Below are positions 1 through 10,679 of a stretch of 64,000 nt of DNA, in pieces. This stretch comes from Clarkia xantiana subsp. parviflora (taxonomy: Eukaryota; Streptophyta; Magnoliopsida; Myrtales; Onagraceae). The translations under genes were made by a program, and so were the position numbers. The notes under the pieces are model-generated. The model searched no databases, was not told the DNA's origin, and worked only from the letters and a program-made list of their open reading frames with translations. Position 1 is the first letter of the stretch, and each line of letters opens with the position of its first letter. Location of the stretch: NCBI GenBank assembly GCA_036873135.1, contig JAPTYO010000010.1:14353134-14417133 (forward strand). Direction: 5' to 3'.

Positions 1-2574
1 CTAATATAATAAATAGTAACTTCATTTATTGTAGTTGCATTATAATTACATTCCCTACATTTAATTAAATATGTAAATGTCCAATTTGCTACTGTAACTA
101 TGGTTGTGGGTTAAGTTTTAGGGTATGGATAAGGTTTACAGGGAATGTTGGAGAGGGGTTAGTGGTTTCAACCAAACACAGTTTGTTAATAAAATGTAAT
201 TATTTATTTTTTAAAATTTAATTTTATCTAATATAATAAATAGTAACTTCATTTATTGTAGTTGCATTATAATAAGATTCCCTACATTTAATTAAATATG
301 TAAATGTCCAATTTGACTGTAACTATGGTTGTGGGTTAAGTTTTAGGGTATGGATAAGGTTTACAGGGAATGTTGGAGAGGGGTTATTGTTTCAACCAAA
401 CACAGTTTGTTAATAAAATGTAATTATTTATTTTTTAAAATTTAATTTTATCTAATATAATAAATAGTAACTTCATTTATTGTAGTTGCATTATAATTAG
501 ATTCCCTACATTTAATTAAATATGTAAATGTCCAATTTGACTGTAACTATGGTTGTGGGTGAAGTTTTAGGGTATGGATAAGGTTTAAAGGGAATGTTGG
601 AGAGGGGTTAGTGGTTTCAACCAAACACAGTTTGTTAATAAAATGTAATTATTTATATTTTAAAATTTAATTTTATCTAATATAATAAATAGTAACTTCA
701 TTTATTGTAGTTGCATTATAATAAGATTCCCTACATTTAATTAAATATGTAAATGTCCAATTTGACTGTAACTATGGTTGTGGGTTAAATTTTAGGGTAT
801 GGATAAGGTTTACAGGGAATGTTGGAGAGGGGTTAGTGGTTTCAACCAAACACAGTTTGTTAATAAAATGTAATTATTTATTTTTTAAAATTTAATTTTA
901 TCTAATATAATAAATAGTAACTTCATTTATTGTAGTTGCATTATAATTACATTCCCTACATTTAATTAAATATGTAAATGTCCAATTTGACTGTAACTAT
1001 GGTTGTGGGTTAAGTTTTAGGGTATGGATAAGGTTTACAGGGAATGTTGGAGAGGGGTTAGTGGTTTCAACCAAACACAGTTTGTTAATAAAATGTAATT
1101 ATTTATTTTTTAAAATTTAATTTTATCTAATATAATAAATAGTAACTTCATTTATTGTAGTTGCATTATAATAAGATTCCCTACATTTAATTAAATATGT
1201 AAATGTCCAATTTGACTGTAACTATGGTTGTGGGTTAAGTTTTAGGGTATGGATAAGGTTTACAGGGAATGTTGGAGAGGGGTTAGTGGTTTCAACCAAA
1301 CACAGTTTGTTAATAAAATGTAATTATTTATTTTTTAAAATTTAATTTTATCTAATATAATAAATAGTAACTTCATTTATTGTAGTTGCATTATAATTAC
1401 ATTCCCTACATTTAATTAAATATGTAAATGTCCAATTTGACTGTAACTATGGTTGTGGGTTAAGTTTTAGGGTATGGATAAGGTTTACAGGGAATGTTGG
1501 AGAGGGGTTAGTGGTTTCAACCAAACACAGTTTGTTAATAAAATGTAATTATTTATTTTTTAAAATTTAATTTTATCTAATATAATAAATAGTAACTTCA
1601 TTTATTGTAGTTGCATTATAATTACATTCCCTACATTTAATTAAATATGTAAATGTCCAATTTGCTACTGTAACTATGGTTGTGGGTTAAGTTTTAGGGT
1701 ATGGATAAGGTTTACAGGGAATGTTGGAGAGGGGTTAGTGGTTTCAACCAAACACAGTTTGTTAATAAAATGTAATTATTTATTTTTCAAAATTTAATTT
1801 TATCTAATATAATAAATAGTAACTTCATTTATTGTAGTTGCATTATAATTAGATTCCCTACATTTAATTAAATATGTAAATGTCCAATTTGACTGTAACT
1901 ATGGTTGTGGGTTAAGTTTTAGGGTATGGATAAGGTTTACAGGGAATGTTGGAGAGGGGTTAGTGGTTTCAACCAAACACAGTTTGTTAATAAAATGTAA
2001 TTATTTATTTTTTAAAATTTAATTTTATCTAATATAATAAATAGTAACTTCATTTATTGTAGTTGCATTATAATTACATTCCCTACATTTAATTAAATAT
2101 GTAAATGTCCAATTTGCTACTGTAACTATGGTTGTGGGTTAAGTTTTAGGGTATGGATAAGGTTTACAGGGAATGTTGGAGAGGGGTTAGTGGTTTCAAC
2201 CAAACACAGTTTGTTAATAAAATGTAATTATTTATTTTTTAAAATTTAATTTTATCTAATATAATAAATAGTAACTTCATTTATTGTAGTTGCATTATAA
2301 TTACATTCCCTACATTTAATTAAATATGTAAATGTCCAATTTGACTGTAACTATGGTTGTGGGTTAAGTTTTAGGGTATGGATAAGGTTTACAGGGAATG
2401 TTGGAGAGGGGTTAGTGGTTTCAACCAAACACAGTTTGTTAATAAAATGTAATTATTTATTTTTTAAAATTTAATTTTATCTAATATAATAAATAGTAAC
2501 TTCATTTATTGTAGTTGCATTATAATTACATTCCCTACATTTAATTAAATATGTAAATGTCCAATTTGCTACTG
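1..2574. repeat. Satellite array, 224-227 bp monomer, about 11.4 copies
   Basis: Head-to-tail monomers begin at 1, 228, 452, 677, 902, 1127, 1352, 1577, 1804, 2029, 2256 and 2481. The last one breaks off after about 94 bp. Monomers differ by only a few bases. Two length classes exist: 227-bp units read TTTGCTACTG at the centre (units 1, 8 and 10, and the partial unit 12) and the others read TTTGACTG. A second variable site reads ATTACATTCC, ATAAGATTCC or ATTAGATTCC. The array is AT-rich with no ORF. It runs off the left edge of the window, so its true size is unknown. Confidence 0.97.
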
Positions 2575-2830
2575 CGTACTGTGAGGGAAACACGAGTGCC
2601 CCCAAAGTTGACAACAAATTACGATGCTTGCCATCAAGTGATTGTTGGAACTTATTCGACCAAAAATTCGGAATAACGATATGGCAGGATAGTAAATTCG
2701 AGTAGTTTGTTGACCTTTTGAATTACGCCCTAATATCGGAATACTTCGGAAATCCAATTCACAAGGTTTATATACCTCGTTGCCGCGGGAAAATAACTAT
2801 CCACGCGGGAATGTGTACATCATGTTGTCC

Positions 2831-2838
2831 TATATAAA
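2831..2838 (+). promoter_or_regulatory. TATA box of the F-box-like gene
   Basis: TATATAAA lies 76 bp upstream of the ATG at 2914, a suitable distance for a short leader. Only about 260 bp separate it from the end of the satellite array, so any upstream promoter elements must lie in that short stretch or in the array itself. Confidence 0.6.
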
Positions 2839-2913
2839 GGGGGTAAATATCGACAACCTCATCAGAGATATATTAAACAAAAAAACAAATATCAAAAACA
2901 GCTATCTTCCGAA

Positions 2914-3795
2914 ATGAGCAAACAAGACAAGCAGCAGAAGAAGGCAGACTCATACGAATGGATAAAGAAGGTGACGTCTTTTTCCAAAGACGAGTGTTCA
3001 TCTGAAGCTACAAATCAACTTTCAGCGACCCCGTCAAAGGGTTCATCTACCTCCCATACTAGGACAAGTCCGCTGACCCCCCAACTGAAGGCAACTCGTC
3101 ATGCCTTCAGGGATTCTGCCACCAAAAGGCAAATGTTATTCACTACATTATTAAGCAGATCGTTTAAGGTTCAGCTCGTTATATTAACAATAGATTATTA
3201 TAACTGAATTTCCTCTGCTATTTGCCAGATTGTTCAATGAAACTGAATGGTCCCCACTGCCGAAAGAAATGTGGGACGAAGTGTTAGCAAGGGTTGCTGG
3301 AACAGACCCTTCGTCGGTCGGTTCATTCGGCTGCTGGTATAACGCACAGAATCAATTATTATTTAACACTGATTTTGAAAGAAACGCATTCATTATATAT
3401 ATTTATTCAGAGTTCAAGCATATTAGTGTGGTGCATGTTGTTTTTATTTATGCAGCGCTAGGGGGGCTGCTGTGGTCGCACGAAGATTATACCCAATGTT
3501 GTCTCTGAAACACCTTTTTGTAAGGGTTCCCAACATGCCTCCCAAGTTGCTGGGAAGCATTGAGAAAATGTGGGGAACATTTAACAACCCTGATGCTGGC
3601 ATCATGATCGGGGTGCACAAAGGCCTGTACCAAGGTAATGTCCAAGGAGGTGTTCTGTTGCTGAACAAGGTGTTTGTGATAAATGATGACCCACTCGCCG
3701 AGTATACTGCTAACATACTCGCGAGGATGAGTCTCTGCACACCTCCACCGTTGATGCATCCGTCTGATGTTTCACTAGAAATAGGAACAGAGTAG
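2914..3795 (+). CDS. F-box-like protein of the plant At2g35280/At1g67623 type, three exons, ends at an early TAG
   Basis: Three phase-matched exons are proposed: 2914-3161, 3229-3336 and 3456-3795, giving about 231 residues. The introns are 67 and 119 bp with GT-AG ends. Exon 1 encodes a Lys/Ser/Thr-rich N-terminus. Exon 2 carries LPKEMWDEVLARVAGTDPSS, which resembles the start of a divergent F-box helix. Exon 3 has NPDA and LYQGNVQGGVLLLNKVFVIN, resembling the Sel1-like part of this plant F-box family, whose members usually act as SCF ubiquitin-ligase adaptors. The assignment comes from remembered family patterns and is tentative. The reading frame stops at TAG 3793-3795 but then stays open, so the protein is probably truncated. 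A TATA box precedes it. Confidence 0.6.
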
Positions 3796-4023
3796 GAACG
3801 GGTGTTCTTAGAGACCCGAGCAACAGCCATGAAAATGATAACTCTACACGCTTTACTGGAACAAGGTTGGTTGGGCGACATGGGTTATTGTTCACGTGGC
3901 CCAACAGGAGGCCATTGGGATTACTCTATCGGGCATCATCGATACATAACATGTAGGTCTTGTTTGTACGATTTCGAGATGCATAGGGTATATGTAATGT
4001 TTCAGGACATAATTAATCCCTAG
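3796..4023 (+). pseudogene. C-terminal tail of the F-box-like gene, in frame behind the TAG
   Basis: After TAG 3793-3795 the same frame remains open for 75 codons to TAG 4021-4023. It includes TCRSCLYDFEMHRVYVMF, a Cys-x2-Cys motif followed by acidic and aromatic residues. C-terminal Cys clusters of this kind are seen in this F-box family. Since neither frame nor position changes, a point mutation creating the stop is the simplest explanation. Stop readthrough or a tiny unrecognised intron are alternatives. Confidence 0.55.
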
Positions 4024-4069
4024 TAGTACACGTTTTTTAATCCCCCCTTCAGTGTTCAGTTAGTAAACA

Positions 4070-4170
4070 TGAACTTATTTTGGATTTCAACTGCATTATG
4101 ATTGTAGTACATACAAGTTACTTAAAATATTAAATGTCCAAACAGTTCAAAACTAACTGCGGTTTACGGT
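4070..4170 (+). repeat. Single diverged relative of the satellite monomer (left part)
   Basis: The stretch aligns with the first half of the satellite monomer: ACTGCATTATGATTGTAG recalls TTGCATTATAATTACATT, and TTAAATGTCC recalls GTAAATGTCC. It continues after the foldback element at 4829-4920, where GGTATGGATAAGGTTTA is identical to the monomer. It lies in the 3' flank of the F-box-like gene. Confidence 0.65.
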
Positions 4171-4826
4171 TTATGAGAAATTATTTCTTGGACCAAGTCC
4201 ACCAACTAGGATATGGACCTAACCAATTAAAAATTGACAACTCACAAATAATATGGTAAAGATCTATGCCACGAAGTTGAAGATCATATACAACTTTACT
4301 AATTAGGATCATACACCATTTTAGTAATTTTGCTCTCTCAATCTTAATTGCTACACCAATTAGTTGGGAAAAAAAAAAAGTTATATTATTTTCTTACATT
4401 TAATTTTATCACTCTCTTCCTTTTTAAATAAATAATGTATATTGTTTTTTTATTTTTATTTTAAAATCCTATTGGACATGGTGAATCCTAAAGGGCAAGT
4501 GTCTATTTTTCTAAGGTTCACCTTGCCCTCTAGGGTTCACCATGTCTAATAGGGTTTTAGAAGAAAAAAAAATAATATATATATATATATATGAAGAGAG
4601 TGCAGAGAATTAAATATAAAAAAATAAAATAAAATTTTCCAAATAATTAATGTGAGAGATCAAATTAGTAAAATGGTGTATGATCTAAATTAGTAAATTG
4701 TATATGATCATCTACTTTGTGGTATTGATCTTTACCATATTATATGTGAGTTGTCAATTTTTAATTGGTTAGGTCCACATCATCTAGTTGGTGGACTTGG
4801 TCCAAGAAATAATTTCTCCTTATGAG
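4171..4826. mobile_element. Foldback element with about 170-bp terminal inverted repeats
   Basis: The left arm starting GAAATTATTTCTTGGACC (4177) is matched in inverted orientation by the right arm ending at about 4818. Pairing extends over roughly 170 bp on each side, and a second palindrome sits inside (about 4465-4560). TTATGAG at 4171-4177 and 4820-4826 is a candidate target duplication. There is no coding capacity. It splits a satellite-like monomer, so it arrived after that sequence was in place. Confidence 0.8.
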
Positions 4827-4828
4827 TT

Positions 4829-4920
4829 ATGGTATGGATAAGGTTTATTCTATAGTTGACGAGGGTTATTTCGTTCAACTATAACTAGTGGTTAAATCAT
4901 TTACAATGCTGTGTATAATT
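4829..4920 (+). repeat. Satellite-like monomer, right part, beyond the foldback insertion
   Basis: GGTATGGATAAGGTTTA is followed by a diverged copy of the monomer's second half (GAGGGTTATTTCGTTCAAC versus GAGGGGTTAGTGGTTTCAAC, then TTAAATCATTTACAATG). Together with 4070-4170 it makes one interrupted, aged relative of the array unit. Confidence 0.6.
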
Positions 4921-4934
4921 TTATGGGTGTTGCT

Positions 4935-5065
4935 ACAAACTGTGAAATTTTATGTGAAATTTCTATAGAAAGTGAAATAGGGTCCCACCAAGTACCGATA
5001 CATTTGTTCATTTACTTTCTCTTTCTTACTTTCTATTGAAATTTCACAAGAAATTTCACATTTTA
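4935..5065. mobile_element. Small MITE with inverted repeats
   Basis: TGTGAAATTTTATGTGAAAT at 4941 pairs with the inverted copy ending at 5060 (the right arm reads AAGAAATTTCACA). The arms are about 33 bp and the interior is about 60 bp. No target duplication was fixed. Confidence 0.6.
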
Positions 5066-5087
5066 ACGATTTACTCTAATTTTAGTA

Positions 5088-5235
5088 TGTCTGTTCTAAT
5101 TGTTATGACGTGACTGTGAAGTAATTTTCCAGTTGCTGTGTATGTAATATTTTAAAGCACAAGTTACTTCAATTATTTGATGTCCAATAAGTTAAAATCT
5201 GACTATGGTTTAAGGTTTAGGGTATGGTTAGTAGA
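5088..5235 (+). repeat. Second single-copy relative of the satellite monomer
   Basis: GATGTCCAATAAG, then CTGACTATGGTTTAAGG and TTTAGGGTATGG, match the order of motifs in the array monomer (AATGTCCAATTTG, CTGTAACTATGG, TTTTAGGGTATGG). Divergence is clearly higher than within the array. Confidence 0.55.
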
Positions 5236-5640
5236 CTTGCAGAGCTAACTTCCCGATAGGGGTCACTTGTATCACAGCTGCAACCCCGCATTAAATGCTA
5301 CTGCGGGATAAAGATATGATTATTCATGTCTTATCAGGCCTTAAATATATGTCATTCGAAGTCCAATTACAGAAAGTGAAATTCAAAAAAATTTGTATTT
5401 CAAATTAATGTTTCGTTTTAATGAATATGAAACAATGTATTATAATGAAGGTGAAACAATGTATTATAATGAGAGCAGTCCAAGAATGATACATCAGTTT
5501 GTACTATTAATTTGTTAACAGAGACTCACTTGTGGTTATTATAGTAGGTGCACTTAATAATTGACCAATAAAATTGTACAATATTCATTCGCAATAAATA
5601 TTTTCTTATAATAAACACATTATTTTATCCAAATAAATCG
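5236..5640. other. AT-rich spacer, no gene seen
   Basis: There is no supported ORF or RNA gene. It contains a short direct repeat, GAAACAATGTATTATAATGA, at about 5428 and 5454. Confidence 0.6.
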
Positions 5641-5644
5641 ACAT

Positions 5645-5720
5645 AAACTGTAGGGCTTGTGTGTACCATTTCGAGGGACATAACATGTATGTACTTTTTG
5701 ACAACTAAATTAATCCCTAC
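5645..5720 (+). pseudogene. Fragment of a second F-box-like gene C-terminus
   Basis: The stretch aligns base by base with 3938-4028. It reads CRACVYHFEGHNMYVLF where the upstream gene has CRSCLYDFEMHRVYVMF, followed in both by the shared flank AATTAATCCCTA. A stop codon falls within the final residues. Nothing else of the gene is recognisable around it, so this is a relic of a tandem duplicate. Confidence 0.6.
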
Positions 5721-6690
5721 TAGCTATTTAAAGATGACCCTATATAATGAGAAATAAATAAACCCTAAACCCAAACCACTGAACCCAAATGACTAAACTG
5801 TATACCGAAAAACTTGCAAATTGACAACACATTAATGAGAGATTGTTGACATAAGTATCATAGATTAGAGATTAACAGTGGTTTTGTTAGTTCATCGCTG
5901 ACTAAAATAAGGATCATACAAATTATTAGTTACACCGACTACAGTTAGATGACTGGACTATATTGAACTATACAAGGACTAACTAATAACATCATGTGGA
6001 TAAAATGTTAGTTACATTTTTAATGAATTACACCACATCCCACATGGTAGACTTAATACTGTCCACATAATAAAAAAACTATACCGTATCTTTGTCTGAG
6101 AACAAAAATCTACCGGATGAAATTAATGCTACATAGCTAAAAGTGAAGGCAAACACATTGCAGTGGACTGCCGTTTAACCAAGATTTTTGACATAAACAT
6201 ATGATTAAACTTGCATGCAGCACTCTAGCCGACGTGGTTGCAGCTGGGGAACGGTGATGTAATTGAAAGAGAAATAGACTATGACTTTATGAATAATTTT
6301 TCTCGGACCAATCATAAAAAAAATTATACAATTATAATATGGAATTCTATGTTTAACAGCTATGGAAATATATGTATTGAATGAACTAATCAAATGTACT
6401 ATATGAACTATATATACACGACAGTTATATTTATATAGTAAAATTTTAATGGTTTTCACATATAAATAAGTATCTAAGGTTCCTTAAATATATACACTTG
6501 TGTATATGAGTGATGACCTTACAAATTAATACAATACATCAACTTTTAAATATATAGGTGACATTTACAGTGATTTTATTAAGTATAATTGTTTCTTCAT
6601 GGAATTTGTTTTTCTAAATTTACTTAACACAAAATATTTGTTGATTTTATTATGTGAATGTTTTTGCCAAACTATCATATTATTAGCGGT
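5721..6690. other. AT-rich spacer, no gene seen
   Basis: Both strands were read. Only short ORFs without codon structure or family resemblance are present. Confidence 0.5.
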
Positions 6691-6935
6691 CTAAAAACAA
6701 AAAGCACCAACTAGTGAATTCTTTAGTATATAATTACTTCTCCGACCCCTATACTGTACACTGTACTGTTGAATATAGGCCAAGGGAAGATCAGCACATT
6801 ACAAGAAGGGAACTGGCACAGCTAATCTTCATCGTCAATTCCAAGCTTGTATCCTCGAACCCTTCATCTCCTCTCTATCTAGTATCTACCTTCAACTTTA
6901 AGGAAAATACCCTTTGATAATTGGTCGTCTCAACC

Positions 6936-9900
6936 ATGTCAGCCAACGATAAACAACCTGGAAACGGAGACTCTGAAGGTTAGCTCCAAACCCTTGTTTT
7001 CATGTACTTGTTTCCACCCTCAAGCATGTTTTAACTTGACAATGCTTCAGTACTGCGTGTTCATATAATTTTACCCCACTGGTTGTTCATACATTTTTAG
7101 GCTTTTTGATATTGTTCCTTTTTTTGTTAAATTTTTTTTTAAAAAAATTATGATACGTATACATGGAGTCCCTAGTTAAAGGAATCTTATAAAATATTCA
7201 TTCATAAAATTTCATTTTTAGTTGATAAATATAGTAAAAAATAACAGTAGTTCATTTAAGTTTTCTTGTTACATTGGTGAAACTGTTCGCTATTTTTTTG
7301 AACTAACTTTGTTTTCATATGACTGAATTCATAAAATCGTTGACTAACTTTAGATTCTAAAATTCAATTCGACGAAAACTGCAATATAATTTTGTGCAAA
7401 ATTTTAATTTGTTCAGGATATATAGCAAAAAATAAAAAAGATAAAACATGAAAATAATTGTTACATACTGGAATCGACACCGTGACTACTTCCCGAAAAA
7501 ACACAATCTCGTTCCACTGACGGACATACAAATGCATCTGGTTATAATTACGACATATTTGTTAAATGTTTATAACGTCCTCCAAGCTAAAAACGAGGCC
7601 TACAAAATTGTGAGGGCCAAAGCCCAGCCCTTGTTGGCTTGGGCCTTAAGCCGGGCCTCATTTTCTGGATGATAACTTGTATGTTCGATTTATTGCTTTG
7701 ATTGTGAGTTGGCCCAGACTATGTACTCGATTTTTAAGTCGGATTCGTAGACTGAACCTGACTGAGGTCCTGACACAATTGGTATGACTATAGGTTTGCA
7801 GTACGAGAACCCTATACATTTCGACGAGTTCTATGATCCGATTCCCCCAAGCAAAGAAGATGACCCGCCAAAATTCTTCGACTCACTTGATCATGTACTG
7901 TCGTGGTACACTGCATACGGTCAGGAATGTGGGTTGGGTAAGAAGGCACTATAGTCATAAAGACCCAAATGGAGCAGTAATTCACTGTGTCTTTGCTTGC
8001 AACCGGGAGGGGAAACGTAGAGAGGTGTACAAAAATCGACCAGACCGCAAGAGACAAGCCACAACAGAAACACGTGTCGGTTGTAAGGCAAGGCTATCAT
8101 GTAAATTAGTACCAGTAAATATGAAGTGGTGTATCGACGCATTCCACAATGACCACAACCATGAATTACTTCTGAATACTTACAGTCAGTTCATCTCCGG
8201 TTTTAACAAACGCGTTCCAGCGGCTGACACTTCACTAACGGAGACAATGAAACAGGTAGGAATACCCGCTACCAGAGTCTTCGATTTCCTAGCAGTTAGG
8301 GAGGGTGGATACGAGAATTTGGGGTATAGGAAGCGGGATTTGTACAACTACCTAGATATGATACAGAAGAAACTGACTGGCCAGAATGATGCGGATCGGG
8401 CGTTAAGCTATATGTCCGGAAAGGAGGTCAGTCACCCTCAATTCTTCTACGCCATCGACTTGGACGAACAACAGCAGCTATCCAGATTAATTTGGATGGA
8501 TGGTGGATGTAGGTCTGACTACGCATCTTTCGGCGATGTAGCTCTAATGGATGCAACCTACAAAACAAACATATATGGCCAACCCTTGATTGTAATCGGC
8601 GGAGTAAGCAACCACCACAATACGCTCATATTTGCGACCGGTCTTCTGCATGACGAAACAGAAGCCAGTTACGTATGGTTTTTGCAAAAATTTCGTGAAG
8701 GTATGGGTAACTCTGCTCCAAAACGCCTGATAACAGACGGCGACACGTCAATGGCGTTGGCAATACAGCAGGTCTTCCCTGAGACGAGACATCGATTGTG
8801 TGGATGGCACTTAAGCCGGAACGCAGACAGCCATATAAAAATTCCAGGATTCCAAAAGGAGTTCCAACAGTTGGTGTATACCCCTATGACAGAAATGGGT
8901 TTCGAAAATGAGTGGCTTAAATTTTTAGCTAAATACGGGATGGATGGAGAGGGGGGTTGGATGGGGAGTTGGGAGGTGGGGGGGGGGGGGGTTGGAGGAC
9001 GGAGAGGGGGGGTTGGAGGAAGGAGAGGGGGGGTTTGAGAAGGACCCGTTGAAGAAAGCAAAGAGGTGGCTGAGGGCCCAGTACCGTCGTCGCTCGAAAT
9101 GGGCAGCAACTTTCTTTAGGGGAGTTTTCTGCGGTGAGGCTAGGACGACGCAACGTATAGAAGGTCTCAATGCTAAATTCAAGAACCAGCTAGTCAGGGG
9201 GACATCGATGCGCCTGATAGTGTTGCTCAAGTATGCCGACATCCTGTTGCAAAAGTCAAGGCAGACAAACTTTGAAGCCGAGTATACGGCAATATCGACA
9301 CTAGTGCAGAGTTCTGTAACAGTCCTAAAACAAATTGAGAAGAATGCACGCAAGATTTACACTCCAGCTTCGATGGTCAGGATAGTCAAACTGATCGGAC
9401 TGGTGGGTGCAACGATAGTCAACGGCCCGGTGAGATCAGAGACAACCACCGTGTATACGGTCAAAGACTACGACAAATTTTTTATAGGTGAATGGACGGT
9501 TCAATATTGTGAAGCCACATCCGAGCTCAATTGTGATTGCCTGTATTTTGAGACTGTCGGCTTGCCTTGTGAACACTCGTTTGCAGTAATGAAATACGAG
9601 CATCTGCAGCAAATTCCCGACAATTTGGTGAACAATAGATGGACGATGAGGCCAATCAATAGTCCAAGTATACCAACAGGCATTCCGTCCGAGGCCCCAC
9701 GCAGCATACACTCTCACTACGCCTCGATTTTATCAGCAGCAGTAGCAGCAGGTGATGATGCCACGTTTAAAAAGGCACTGCATGAATTGAACAATCTAGG
9801 CGACCTGCCCCGTCATACACCTCGACAGACTACAACATCGCCAAAGAAGACTGCTGAAAATCCCAGGAATTCAACTAAGAAACGAACTGCCAGGAAGAAT

Positions 9901-10215
9901 AAATGTAGTCGTAAACGACCAGACAATAAGGATACGGGTAAAGAAGATACTGGTCTGCGCTCTAATCATCTACCCAACAGAAATGAAGTTCCCCATGATG
10001 ACAACTATGATGATTTACCCACCCAAGAAGAAACTACAACTGATGTACCTAACACCCAAGAAGAAACCACAACTGACATACCACCCAGCCAAGAAGACAC
10101 AATTACTGATGTGCACAATATTTACGCCAGCCCTTATACTTCTGCCTGGTCGGTGAACAACAATCCAAATTTCTACTACCCATCGTTCAGTTTCCTCCGC
10201 TCTTATCGAAATTAA
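6936..10215 (+). pseudogene. FAR1-related (FRS/MULE-derived) gene, two exons, frame broken twice
   Basis: Exon 1 (6936-6978, starting MSANDKQPGNGDSEG) joins exon 2 (from 7794) in phase 1. The domains run in canonical FAR1/FHY3 order. An N-terminal FAR1 zinc-binding region spans about 7850-8170 (FDSLDHVLSWYTAYG, CVFACNREG, FHNDHNHEL). A MULE transposase core follows at 8520-9200, with ALMDATYKTN, LITDGDTSMA, the CGWHLSRN motif and an acidic residue in the TTQRIEGLNAKFK block. A SWIM zinc finger (CDCLYFETVGLPCEH) lies at about 9532-9576. The tail has three TQEETTTDVPN-like repeats. Relatives are either domesticated light-signalling transcription factors or mobile transposases. Two net +1 shifts break the frame, at about 7925-7935 and in the G-rich tract 8941-9045. 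No flanking inverted repeats were found. Confidence 0.85.
8941..9050 (+). repeat. G-rich minisatellite inside the FRS reading frame, G4-capable
   Basis: Repeats of the type GGTTGGAGGA(C/A)GGAGAGGGGG surround a run of 14 G at 8978-8991. It lies between the transposase-core segments FLAKYG and RWLRAQYRRRSKW, which in relatives are separated by only a few residues. It therefore looks like an insertion or expansion of about 90 bp. The frame differs on its two sides. Several G-runs close together could form a G-quadruplex on this strand. Confidence 0.85.
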
Positions 10216-10489
10216 CCAACTTGTAATTTCATATACTGTTCAACACACCTGGTGTATCAATCAGATTCCCGTTAACCTTGCAGATTATGTTACCTAAGAA
10301 AAACGTGTAAAATAGGTTCTAACACAGACAGCCAAACGAATATGCTGCAGTTTCCTAACAGCATGCGTATTTCTTAGCAAACACATGTTTTATCAATCAA
10401 CATGCTGACGGACACAATTGAAATTCATGTTGGACCTGTTATTTTAGGCTGCTGATTTATCATCACAACAAATAAAATCCTGTAGGGGA

Positions 10490-10580
10490 GGAAAAACATT
10501 TATTTAACATGCAGCTACCACGGATTGAACCTAGGACGTGTCACCCATTAAGTAGCGTGCTACCACTAGGCTGAATTGAA
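10490..10580 (-). mobile_element. tRNA-derived SINE-like sequence
   Basis: On the minus strand, a box A-like CCTAGTGGTAGCACGC (from 10571 down) is followed by a box B-like AGGTTCAATCC (10532-10522). Spacing and motifs fit an internal RNA polymerase III promoter of a tRNA-related SINE. It lacks the paired arms of a functional tRNA. The ends of the element were not resolved. Confidence 0.55.
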
Positions 10581-10679
10581 AACTTAGTCTAATATCGTAT
10601 ACATTTAATAAATACACAAATAATTGGTTTATAGTTGCTAGTTTGGATTGTCTATAATATAATTTGGACCTTGCCGTCC

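Noticed and set aside
1..2574. TTTAGGG in every satellite monomer as a sign of telomeric repeats
   Set aside because: It occurs once per 225 bp within a longer AT-rich unit and never in tandem, so it is chance or incidental.
1..2574. CRISPR-like array
   Set aside because: The repeats are contiguous without spacers, and the window is clearly plant nuclear DNA.
7600..7670. GC-rich imperfect palindrome (GGCCAAAGCCCAGCCC region) as a terminator or structured RNA
   Set aside because: It lies in the middle of an intron, is imperfect, and has no supporting context.
10505..10575. A tRNA gene on the minus strand
   Set aside because: Boxes A and B are present, but acceptor, D and anticodon arms do not pair. 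A SINE head fits better.
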